Assembly (NCBI GenBank): GCA_030512335.1
Contig: JAULSU010000007.1
Span: 2,790,001 to 2,854,000, forward strand
DNA: 64,000 nt
From: Immersiella caudata
Taxonomy: Eukaryota > Ascomycota > Sordariomycetes > Sordariales > Lasiosphaeriaceae
Direction: 5' to 3'
Part shown: positions 11,797 through 21,382 of the stretch, in pieces
Layout of the letters: each line of letters starts with the position of its first letter
Position numbering within the stretch: the stretch's first letter is position 1
Position numbers and translations under genes: made by a program
The notes under the pieces: model-generated
What the model saw: the letters and a program-made list of their open reading frames with translations, nothing else
Databases searched by the model: none
What the model was told of the DNA's origin: nothing

Positions 11797-13023
11797 ATGT
11801 CGGCCGCTGCTTCTCCCGGTCCCGCCGCCGCCACCCCCTCCGACTCGCCCGTCGTCTCTGCTGCTGTCGCTCCCTCTGGTCTGCCCGCTGCCGCCGCCGC
11901 TGCCGACCCCGGCAATGTCTCCCACACCGCCGCCACCACCAGCGCCACCACCACCATCTCGACCATCTCTACCCCGTCTCCCGTCTCCGATCCCGCCTTC
12001 CGCCCTTTCCCTCCTTTCCCCAATGAAATCTCCACCGGGATCTTCACCGCGACCATCACCGGGTCGCACCTCCACTACGGCCACCCCTTTGCCATTGTCA
12101 CCAATGGCGCGGGCTGGGAGCTGGGGGTGCGGCCCATGGAAGCGGTGAAGGACAAGTCCTTCTTTCGTTGGGAGGGGCGGTTTGCGGGTGTCAACAGCGC
12201 GGCGCGCCTGGCCGTGAGGTATAAGCGGCGCGAGCAGGTGGTGCCCTTTGGGGTGCCGATTCAGGGGGAGGACGATTTGGTGGTTTTGGAGTTTAAGAGG
12301 GGGTTTGGGTTTTGGAGCGTGGAGAATGAGGAGGAGTGGGAGGATATGGGTGAGTTTTCTTTCTCTTGTGAGATATGAATGGGTGGGTGCTGACGGTCTG
12401 CAGTTGAGCATACTCTCGTCCGGGACTCGGCGGTCAACTGCCTCGCGGGCCTTCGCCGTGTTGGTGTTGCCTGGCGCCCGGACATGCTCGGTTGCGCGAC
12501 GACAAGGGCGGCCTTCGTCTGCGGCTCCGAGATGCACGGTGCGCACCAATACTGGCGCATGTGCCCCGAGGAGTTGGCCGGCTTCGTCGAGTACTTGACG
12601 CCGCTCCACCTCGAGGCCTTCTACGTCGTGCTGTTCCCCGGCCCTGGAGAGGGTGACCAGAAGGCGTTTGACGCGTACGCCGACCTGTTCTTCGCCTGTA
12701 AGTGAACTCCTTTCCGATTCACTTGAATCATGCTAACCGGCACAGTGGACTTGTCCGAGCGTCGGGCCGCTGGCCTGGAGGTCTTTCGCGATGCCGAGAG
12801 CCCCTTTATCGAGTTGGCGAAAGACCGACAGGTCGGCGTAGAGGCCACCGTGGCGGCGAAGGGCCGCAACCCCGACAACTTCTCTCTCTCCAGGGACATT
12901 CCCGGGGAGCCGGAAGTCCGTCAGTTGTTGGCCGCGATCGAGGAGGACCACTTGACGCGCCACCATGTGGCACTGAAGGTGGTGATTCCGGTCCGCAAGG
13001 AACACCCTGGCGCATCCTGCTAG
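11797..13023 (+). CDS. Hypothetical fungal protein, three exons
   Basis: Exons 11797-12349, 12404-12697 and 12746-13023 join in frame through introns GTGAGT...CTGCAG (54 nt) and GTAAGT...CACAG (48 nt, with a perfect GCTAAC branch site), giving 374 aa. Residues 1-80 are a low-complexity Ala/Pro/Ser/Thr segment, probably disordered. The rest is a mixed alpha/beta globular region without a motif I recognise. Characteristic stretches are TITGSHLHYGHPFAIV, FGFWSVENEEEWEDM and YADLFFALDLSERR. There is no signal peptide, membrane span, zinc ligand cluster or catalytic signature. The ATG at 11797 is chosen because the frame upstream has no better start and the leader is untranslated-like. It is expected to be fungus-specific; function unknown. 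Confidence 0.8.
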
Positions 13024-13957
13024 GGGGGGGGACTTCTTCGCTGCTCGGTTGGTTGCCCGGTCCTCTCCCTCCCTTCCCACAGATGACGAACCAGGTCTTT
13101 CTCGTCAGGCCTGTTTTGCTGATGGCACCACGCCCGCCGCAGCAAGGCTCGGGGAAGGGGGGAGAGGGAAGACATGGGTGGGGTTTTTGGCTGGCGTTCG
13201 GGGTGGCTCCGGTTTGGTTTGGTTTGGCTGGTTTGGGTTCTTGTGGCTGGGGGAGTTCTAGTCGCCGCCTGCTTCGGCTTTGGCTGGCCTGGCCTGGTTT
13301 GCGGGTGCGGGTGCGGATTGGCGGGTGGGTACGGCCGCGGCTGCGGTTTAAATCCAACCTGAAGCTGTACTTGTTGGATTTTGCATTGGGTAGCTGCGGT
13401 TTAAACCCAGCTCTTAAGCTGTAACAATTGGATCCATCTTCTATCCATGCCGGTTTCCGTGTGAGTGAAGTCGAATAACCCCAATATCCTTGGTGATATT
13501 ATATTGGACAAACAAATGTTGCCTGGGATTCCCGCTGCTGACAATCCTCAGAAATTCCATCAGACATGGCCCGTCTTCGATCGTGTTGTGCGAGGGAAGT
13601 GAAGTGGGCAACCGGGCATCAGCTCGAGGTGGGTGTTTTGCTGACGACACGGTTGATTGATTACAAATGAATTAAGATACAAGGGGACCCTGGCCGCTTC
13701 CGAGCTACTAGGTAGAAGTGAACGTGGGTAGCCGTCAAAAAGAAATCGAAAGCCATTAGCGTGGAAGGCCAGGGCGGGCAATATACTTCCGGGGGATAAC
13801 CCCGTCTTCTGCCGTCAACTTGTTGATATGTGCGAACCCACATGTCTCACTTTCACTTGAGAAGCCCCCCCGCCCCATTGGGAACTATCATCTAGAATCG
13901 TCAGCCCCGGCAGACATGATGATTGCTTGATAAACATACTGAGCCAAACAAAATAGT
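13024..13957. other. Intergenic region; 3' UTR of the preceding gene
   Basis: The first 300 bases are G/T-rich with GGTTTGG-type runs (13195-13240). A 53-bp imperfect tandem repeat follows and is listed separately. No coding frame is supported. Confidence 0.5.
13340..13436. repeat. Imperfect 53-bp tandem repeat
   Basis: GCTGCGGTTTAAA starts at 13340 and again at 13393. Downstream, AAGCTGTA and then TTGGAT recur at matching offsets. The two units have diverged by substitutions, so this is an old local duplication downstream of the hypothetical gene. Confidence 0.6.
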
Positions 13958-14892
13958 TTAGAAATCCCGAACGACTCTGGTGGAAGCTTTCGGATGTCCA
14001 GGATACCTGATGATCCTCGTGATCGTGTTGCGTGGAATATGATGGAGAATAAACCACTCCGAACATTGACTAATGTCCCGTTTGACTCCTAGATAGTTGC
14101 GCACAGTCACTGTGGTAAGTAGCATGAAACAAATCCTCTGCTGGTTGTCGACATAGACGACAACGGGTATGTCGGTGTGGTTGAACTGGAGGGTCACCCT
14201 CGAGTCAAAAAGGACCAGAGGTCCGATTCTGGCGATGAAGACGCCAGTGCGGCCTTGTTGAACCAGAAAGATTGCCCGCTTGTCTGCGTCCTCTGCTTGA
14301 GTGGTCAGCCAAAGCGAACACATAGCCAGGCAGGGCGTATAACCTACCACTGTTGTCAAATACCGAGATGTATGGCGTGTGGTCACAGATGTCGTATGTA
14401 CGAGAGCTCTAATCCAAGTGTCGTTCGACGTAAGGCTTTGTCACCCATTGGTCATATGTCCCTTGGCGGCGCCTTTGAGCTTCAAACCCGCTGAACTCGT
14501 TCCATATTGTAAAGGATCGGTCGCTCTGAACCCGGTAAAGATAGTCCATAGCTGAACTCTGTAGTTTCCCGGTGTTGTCTGCGGGCAAGTGGTAATCTCA
14601 ATCAGTAGGCGAGAGTCATGCAGAGGTTTGCCACCAAGGTTCATGCCCCAGCAGCGCCGCCAGAAGCTGACGTTATCAGAGTGTGGCTCCGCATGGTTTG
14701 GGGAACAGCGCCTTGAAGTGCAAGCAGGTTTCCACGAAGAAGTGAAGTGCATGGACGTCTCGATGTCAACAGGTCGTTGAAGAAACTGACCGTTGCCGCT
14801 TGACGCTGTAAATCGCCAAGACGGTGGTTGCGTGCGAAAAAGGGATGGCATTCACCGTAGGCCCCTGCGCATAACGTCACAAGCCTTTTCAC
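13958..14892 (-). pseudogene. Probable decayed multi-exon gene, unrecognised
   Basis: On the minus strand, the frame reading PYISVFDNS (near 14370) joins EDADKRAIFLVQQG through a convincing intron at about 14303-14357: GTAGGT donor, GGCTGAC branch site and CAAGCAG acceptor. The joined frame continues to the stop at 13958. Upstream coding-like text (FTIWNEFSGFEAQRR, around 14500) is in the same frame but is cut by a TAG near 14412. Further 5' pieces up to 14892 lie in different frames. The single good intron argues this was once a real gene; the stop and frame changes suggest it is no longer intact. An intact gene with further unrecognised introns remains possible. Confidence 0.35.
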
Positions 14893-15309
14893 CTTCTGAT
14901 AAGGCTCCTTCCGTCTTCGCTAGTCTTCTTCAGTTCCTCGCGGCCCCTGAAGCCCTCCACCTGACGCGTTGACTCATCGCAGAAGAAAAGTCGAAATGAT
15001 GCCGAATTGGCGTGGCGGGCTGGTGGTCTGGTTGCATCCCGGTTTGGCCAAAAACGATTGGGTGTCGTACATCGAATCGGCGCAGCGCCAGGGAGGTCGC
15101 GTCCAGGCCGGGACCCCACTTTCCCAAAGCGGAAGCAAACAAACATTGGAGGGGGATTCTGGTGGGGAAGGCAACAGTTCCCCGGTCCTGGCGACTGTTT
15201 TCGCCGTGAATCGCGTTGCAACTGAGGCGCTTGATAAAAAGGGTTGAACTTCCAGATTTTTGGGTCGGCTCCGCGACTTTGTTTTGTTTGGATTTTGGCG
15301 GCCATCAGG

Positions 15310-17682
15310 ATGTCGGACGAATCGCAACTCCCCCTTTCGCTGCGGCGCACCCGGAGAAGTGTGGGATCGCAGCAAACGGTCGCCAGCCGAGATGAAACGG
15401 TTCTCAATGAGTCGTCTTCTGCCTCGGCGGCCACTTCCGGTCGGAAAATGAAGTCTAGGAAGCGGGTGCGCTTCTCAGACCCGGGACCGCTCACCAACGT
15501 TGACGATGAGCTCTCAACTGGCCTTACACCGATGATTCGGCGCACGTCGCTCATACCCAAGAGCTCCAGGCGCCATTCGACACCAGCGCGTCTTTCGCGC
15601 TTCGGTTCTCTTGAAGTTGACCATGAGGACTGCCTTTCCCCGTCCAGCCAGGTTCATTTTCTTCCTTTGCGACAGGTGCTGGACGGCCGGGTCAAGCGCC
15701 GCATCCGACGCAATGGGCTCAGCGAGGAAATGAACGTCATCTATTCGGAGAGAAAAAGGCGAGCTCAGGAAACCAGGGAGGAAATCGAGAAACTAAAGAA
15801 GGAGCTGGCCGAAAAGGATGAGGAGATTCGGCGGCTTCACGATGAGACGATCGAAGTCGACACTGAAAGGGTCTGGGATCTGGAGCTGCAAGTCGAAGCG
15901 CTGAAGAACGAACTGGCGTCTCGCTCTGGGGCTCATCAAAAGATCATCCCCAGCAGCCCAAGTTGCAACTGGGCGGTAGCTGCCCGCGACCCCTTTTCTG
16001 ACGACTTCATGGACCTGGATACTGTCGATGCCGATGACGATGACGATGACGATGACGACGACGACATGTTCGGTCAGACGACCATGGCCGACTTGGCTTC
16101 CAGCACACCGAGCCGCCGAGTTCGCGCTTCGTTCCCAACACCACCGACAACAAGCCCGGCTCGCGCACCACTAACTCCTTGCTCAAGCCACCTCCGTCCG
16201 CCAACCACCCCTTGCTCTCACACTGGTGTGCAGGTGTCGCTCCCCGACCCAGAAAAACAGCAGATGGAAGACGAGCTCGCTTCACTTCAGCTTGAAGTTT
16301 GCAAGCTCACTACGAAGCTGGAGTCTTACACCTCGCTGGCTTCGAGACTGTCGAACAAATTGTCACCTTACCCGCCGCTAACGCCCGCGGACCCGACGCC
16401 GAGCTTCTCAAGCCAACACTCAGAGATTGATGGCCGACTTGCAACTGTGCTCCAGACATTGTCTGACCGTACTGCGGCTCTTCTGGATCTCAATAAATCC
16501 CTCAGTGGCCTCGGATTCCGCGGCTCAGACGCAGGTGAGATCGTCACATCACTATCGTCCGCTTTCCGCGCAGCGCGGCTTGAGCTGGAGTACCTTGCTC
16601 CAGGGGAGGTAACATTGCCCCTGACATCTGCCGGTGCGGCCGTCCTCGACCTCATTCTCGACCGACTCCGCGATTTAGCCAAGAAGAATCGTGAGGCAGA
16701 TGACTCGATCGATGAATATCACTCCATCGAGCTCTCTTTGCGGCAACAACTGAGCGCTCGCGTCGATGCAATGGGAATCCTCGATAAGGAAGTCAAACGC
16801 ATGGAGTCTGAGGTTCAACAGAGAGATGACCGCATCGCAGAGCTCGAAGTCGGAATCGAACGCCTTAAAGGGGCCGTCCAGCGGTACACCCGCGATGTCT
16901 CAGAGCTTGAATCCCTCATCCAACGAATGGAAACCGAGCTTGAGGCCTCCAGCACCGAGCGAGTCCAGGAGCAGGCTGCTTACAAGGAGGCATCTGAGCA
17001 GCTCTCTGAGGGTTTGGAACAGAAGAGATCCACCATCATCGACCTTGAAGTCAAGCTCCTTGCGGCGGTCGAACAGACATCCTCCCTCCAAGATCAACTG
17101 GCTGCCACGCAGACAGCGCACGCCAAGGCCATCGATGACCTCCGCTCCAGCCACAAATCAGAAGCTACCAAGCTCAACAAGACCCAGGGCCAAGCACTCG
17201 CCCTTCGTGATGCTCGGGTGGCAGAACTTCGCCTGGAGATCGACCGCGTCAACGAGTCGCTACGCACAGCGCACGAGACGATTCGCCAGCTGCGCGTTGA
17301 GAACGGACGGCTCACGGAGCTGAACGACAAGCTGACTGCCGATAACGTCGAGCTGGGCTCGAAGCGGGAGGTGGACAAGCGAAAGGCCAAGGAGGTGATC
17401 GACTCGATGAAGGCCGAACTGGAGCGAGTTGTGCGGATGAGCGAAGGGTTCTTGGCGGGCACCCCCAAGAAGCCGAGGAGGGGTTTGGCGCCCGGTGATT
17501 TGAGGAGGGATAGTGGTCTGGGAGATGAAGAGCAGGGCGCTTCCGTGGCGACTCCTGGGGAGGAGGAGACGTCGAGCTCGGGCGGCTTGCTGTCTGGAGA
17601 TTTGGCGAAGCGGGGCAAGGGGAAGAAGCGGAGAAGGTACGATAGCGGGTTGGGGTTTTTGGATGAGGAAGATGTTGTATAG
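15310..17682 (+). CDS. Large coiled-coil protein, fungus-specific
   Basis: Single exon, 790 aa from the ATG at 15310 (MSDESQLPLSLRR); the frame is open further upstream but with no better ATG. The N-terminal 150 residues are basic and Ser-rich. There is a short coiled coil at about 150-210 (heptads such as EEIEKLKKELAEKDEEIRRL), then an Asp run encoded by a GAY microsatellite at about 16026-16067. A Pro/Thr-rich linker follows, and then an almost continuous coiled coil from roughly 480 to 710. The tail is basic and contains two DSGLG boxes (RRDSGLGDEE and RRYDSGLGFLDEED), with KKPRR and KKRRR nuclear-localisation-like clusters. This suits a structural or scaffold protein of the nucleus, spindle pole or septum, but no named family is recognised. 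Confidence 0.85.
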   Translation: MSDESQLPLSLRRTRRSVGSQQTVASRDETVLNESSSASAATSGRKMKSRKRVRFSDPGPLTNVDDELSTGLTPMIRRTSLIPKSSRRHSTPARLSRFGSLEVDHEDCLSPSSQVHFLPLRQVLDGRVKRRIRRNGLSEEMNVIYSERKRRAQETREEIEKLKKELAEKDEEIRRLHDETIEVDTERVWDLELQVEALKNELASRSGAHQKIIPSSPSCNWAVAARDPFSDDFMDLDTVDADDDDDDDDDDDMFGQTTMADLASSTPSRRVRASFPTPPTTSPARAPLTPCSSHLRPPTTPCSHTGVQVSLPDPEKQQMEDELASLQLEVCKLTTKLESYTSLASRLSNKLSPYPPLTPADPTPSFSSQHSEIDGRLATVLQTLSDRTAALLDLNKSLSGLGFRGSDAGEIVTSLSSAFRAARLELEYLAPGEVTLPLTSAGAAVLDLILDRLRDLAKKNREADDSIDEYHSIELSLRQQLSARVDAMGILDKEVKRMESEVQQRDDRIAELEVGIERLKGAVQRYTRDVSELESLIQRMETELEASSTERVQEQAAYKEASEQLSEGLEQKRSTIIDLEVKLLAAVEQTSSLQDQLAATQTAHAKAIDDLRSSHKSEATKLNKTQGQALALRDARVAELRLEIDRVNESLRTAHETIRQLRVENGRLTELNDKLTADNVELGSKREVDKRKAKEVIDSMKAELERVVRMSEGFLAGTPKKPRRGLAPGDLRRDSGLGDEEQGASVATPGEEETSSSGGLLSGDLAKRGKGKKRRRYDSGLGFLDEEDVV

Positions 17683-18750
17683 TTGGGATGAAATGGCGGG
17701 ATGGCGTCAGGAGTTCTTGACGGTGAAAGGAGGCAATCTTTTGGGTGTTTCTTTTGTTATTGCGACTGTATAAATGCAAGCCTTTCACCTCGATGTTGTA
17801 GTGTGATGGCATCAGCGATTGCGACCCTAACCCTCATAAGTTACCCGCTGCCGTTTTGCCGGCCCATGGGCCGTGCACTCTTGCCCAGCTGAGCTGAGCT
17901 GGTGCGGGGTGATGCCAAGACATCCCACACACCTCTGTCACAGGGCTGCAGATAAGCGTTGAGGTCTTCCGACTCTCTGGTGCAGACCGGCTGATGGTCG
18001 TTCCTCCGTTCCCGATCATCGCATCCTTCGCGGATCCCAAGCTTCCATTTCTGCCACAGGCACATGCCAAACACGCCCTTGTATCGTCTTTCGTGGTTGC
18101 TACGTCTTCGTTTGCTTGCGTGTCCCAGATGTAACGGCCGTCCATAAGGCTCCCGTTGTCCCCCCACTTCGACAGCGTCAGCTCGAGCTGCGCAACTGGG
18201 TGCCTACAGTGGGGCCTCTGGTCCCAAGGTTTACGAAGGCAAGTCCTAAGCTCTACGAAGGCGACAACATTTTCGGCAAAGGGAAAGAACAGAGGGGCGC
18301 GCCCTCCTGATTTTTCTCCTTTTCTTCAGACAACTTTTCCCTGTCTTTTTGTGGCTACGTCCGCGACGCTCGTGGCCTCTCCCCGTACCTCGACGCTGTG
18401 CAACTGAAAGACCCCCAAACGCCTCGTCCACATCGCCCTTCCAAGTCCAACGTTATCGCTCCCTTCTTCAGGTCGGCGCAGACCAAAAAAGGGCAGCGAC
18501 TCGAGCCTTTGGGTGTCGGCAGAGACAAGGTTGTGCGGGGATCGTCACAAGGGTTGCCTCCCACAACTTGTTAGCAGAGTTCGAGAGCCATCGCAACAAG
18601 GTTGGTGTTTCGGTTCAGCGGTTCAGCTACGTGGTAAAACTCGATTAACTGACCAACGAAGACCATTCCTCTATAGCACTTCGACGAACTTCCAACTTCA
18701 CCGAAAACGTGCCTTTACCACCCCGGTTCCACTCGTCTCTGTATCGAACG
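17683..18750. other. Intergenic region, about 1.07 kb
   Basis: This is the 3' region of the coiled-coil gene plus the promoter and leader of the gene at 18751. A short AGCTG-type run near 17888-17901 is the only small repeat seen. No supported coding frame. Confidence 0.5.
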
Positions 18751-20556
18751 ATGGCTCCCCAGGACAGGCGCCTCTCCGACGACTGGGAGGATCTCGGCGA
18801 CGATCTCGGCGATGATAACCTCTCTGTTATCTCGTTTTCCAGTTCCGAGGGCGAACCCTCGCCCGCGCCAGCTGCACCAGCGGGTCCCGAGCCCGAGCCC
18901 GAGACCTCCGCAGAAGTCCCGAATACACCCCTACCCGCAGCGGAAGAGAAAGCGGAGACTCTGCCTCGGCCTGACAGCCCGGTCCAAGACGACCCGTATG
19001 GAATTTATCACCGCGATTCCGACTACAGCCCTTGTATTTCTGGGGAACTGAGCCCGAAAGTACAAAATGATGGCAAAGAAGCTTCTATAGAGACCAACGC
19101 TTCAAGCTCGGTCAAAGGCAAGGAGACGGTAGAGACAGCGGCTGCCGAGCCTCCCGAGGATCCATTCCGAGATCCTTCAGATGCTACCTACGACGGCGGA
19201 GAAGAGGATGATGAGGATGCTGCCGACTCAATCAAAGAAATTATCGACGATGGCTCGCGTGACCTCGATCCAGTATATTTGAGCAAGACGCTCCAGTCAC
19301 TTGTCGACATCATCAACGACACCCTCCGGGTTGTGCGGGAGACACCAGTTCTAGGACAGGAGTTGACCTCACCGTCGATGAATATCTGCAAAGAGCTGCA
19401 GTCGCAGCTTTCACGCATCCGCCCCATTCTCGAAGGCTACGTGCGCGCCCGCAAAGAGGGGAGTAAGATTCCCCTCGATGCGGGTTTGCAGGAGTGGCTA
19501 TCCGGAGTCCGCGTCAAAGTGCTTGGGCTGCTTGCAGAGACTCAGCGACTCGGCAGGGAACCATACCTCCCACAGTCCCATCGCCAGGGCCCCAGTGTTC
19601 CATGGTACGTCGATGTCTACGGCAAACGGTCTGAACTTGAACGTATCTGGGACGAGTTGGTCGAGTTCAAGAACTGCATGTGCGAGTTTCTGCCGATCCT
19701 TGAAGCGTAGGTCCTAACACCACCCCATTACCAGATGTGATGCTTACTGTATGGTAGCGACTACAATGAATTCCACACACAATGGCTCCACTTTAGGAAG
19801 GCTAGGTCGCCGAGTGGACATGGCACCGTTCGTCCCAGTGTAGCACAGAGGTTTCGAAGCGATGCATGTCCCCCCTACGTCGATACCGTCCACCCCAACA
19901 CGCTCGAGAGCACCCAACGAGAATCTTACCTCGGCGATTCATCTCAGCAGCCGCCGAGGCGCCCTGAGAAGTCGCCCGCTGTGCCAATCGACATCCCTCG
20001 ACGCGGCCATTTTTACTCTGGCAGGCCCCCACCCCCCACCCAAGGCCTTCCCGACGCTTTCTCTACTCTCTCCGTCGAGGATCCCAGCGATCGTATCTGG
20101 CGTCTCCGTTGCGACATGTACCAGCTCAAGGACGCCCTCCAGGCGGCCCTCGATCGCCTCCACTTCACTGCCTCCAACAAGGACGTCCCTCTTGCCTTGA
20201 GCGAGTGGGCTGCAGTCTTGGGCTCGCGCTACGACTGCCTCCTCCGCCAGGTGACCATCGTCGTGTCCAACCATGCGTCGGATTGGATCGAGTCAATTGC
20301 CAACGGCGGTTTAACATACCGAGAGTTTATCAAGCTCGAGGATGATGCCCTCAGCATGTACACCGCGCAGCTAGCTGAGATTGTAGGCGAGAGGAATAAC
20401 ACCAGAAATCTCTTCAGGACAGAGCTGTACCCCCGGAACGCCCGCGCCTTCAAGGGCCCCGAGCTCAATGGTGACGAACTGGAGGTTATGGAAGTCATCG
20501 TCAATGAGATGGAGCTCAAGTTCAAGGTGAATACTGCGGCGGACACCAGCAACTAG
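18751..20556 (+). CDS. Hypothetical helical protein with acidic N-terminus, two exons
   Basis: The ATG at 18751 opens MAPQDRRLSDDWEDLG. Exon 1 ends at 19706 and exon 2 runs from 19758 to 20556. The 51-nt intron (GTAGGT...GGTAG) restores the frame, giving 584 aa. Residues 1-165 are acidic, Pro/Ser/Glu-rich and probably disordered. From about 170 on the sequence is amphipathic helix (LSKTLQSLVDIINDTLRVV; LQSQLSRIRPILEGYVRA). A Pro-rich linker follows exon 2's start, then a second helical domain (DRIWRLRCDMYQLKDALQAAL) runs to the C-terminus. No catalytic motif, membrane span or zinc ligand set is visible. It is probably a fungus-specific scaffold or regulator; function unknown. Confidence 0.83.
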
Positions 20557-21382
20557 AGAGAACGACACTCTCATTCTTGAGGCGTAAAAGCACCTGACAG
20601 GAATTTCTTCCATTTCTTGTTTGGCCGAGGCAAAGGGGCGCTGGAAGCGTGTCTCCAAGACATTGACGATTTGACGACATCAAAAGGATGGGATCTGGGT
20701 TGGCGCTTTCGGTCTGAAACGGAAATTGACATGGGAACTTATGGGTGAAATGGTATGGATGGGATAAGCGGGAGTTGGGAGCCGAATCTGACTTGGGATC
20801 TCGTTACGGGTTATGACGGCCCCAGTCATCAAATTTTCTCGGGGGCTCAGCGAAGCGGAAGATACTTCGAGCGTCATAAACTCTTCTTGTGCCTGTTTCT
20901 ACCTTGCGAGAATTGAGTTCTGGCAGGGCTATGTTAGTTCATGTAGTTGGTCAATGATAAAGATCCAGGGATGCGTATCCGTCCTCAACGTCGTGAAGGG
21001 GTTCGGTGTCACGCACTTCTCATCATTCACAGGAAGAAGCGGTATAAACGCCTCAATATCATGTTCCTTTCCTTAATTGTACACAATACTCCAAATCCCA
21101 TGAGCCCAAACCCCATCGTAGACCAAACATCTCGTATGTAACAATAACACTGCGGCAGCAAACCGATGACTCGGAAGAATCAGATCCTCGGGCTATCTGC
21201 CCATACACAGCGGATCAGAAACCAAGTAATACACAACTCCGACCGTTGTGTAAAGACCATGGGGGGTAATCACACAGCGGCATGCAAGTCCTGTCCTTCC
21301 ATCCAATCCATCGCAACCATGCCATTATCAACTCCTGCCCATCCTACCGGTCCATCAAACATGCTTCGCATTCCAGCTTAGC
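20557..21382. other. Convergent 3' regions
   Basis: This is the shared terminator space between the plus-strand gene ending at 20556 and the minus-strand kinesin ending at 21383. No gene or repeat is seen. Confidence 0.5.

Noticed and set aside
14889..15560. 223-codon minus-strand frame
   Set aside because: It overlaps the start of the coiled-coil gene in antisense and has no domain or start context.
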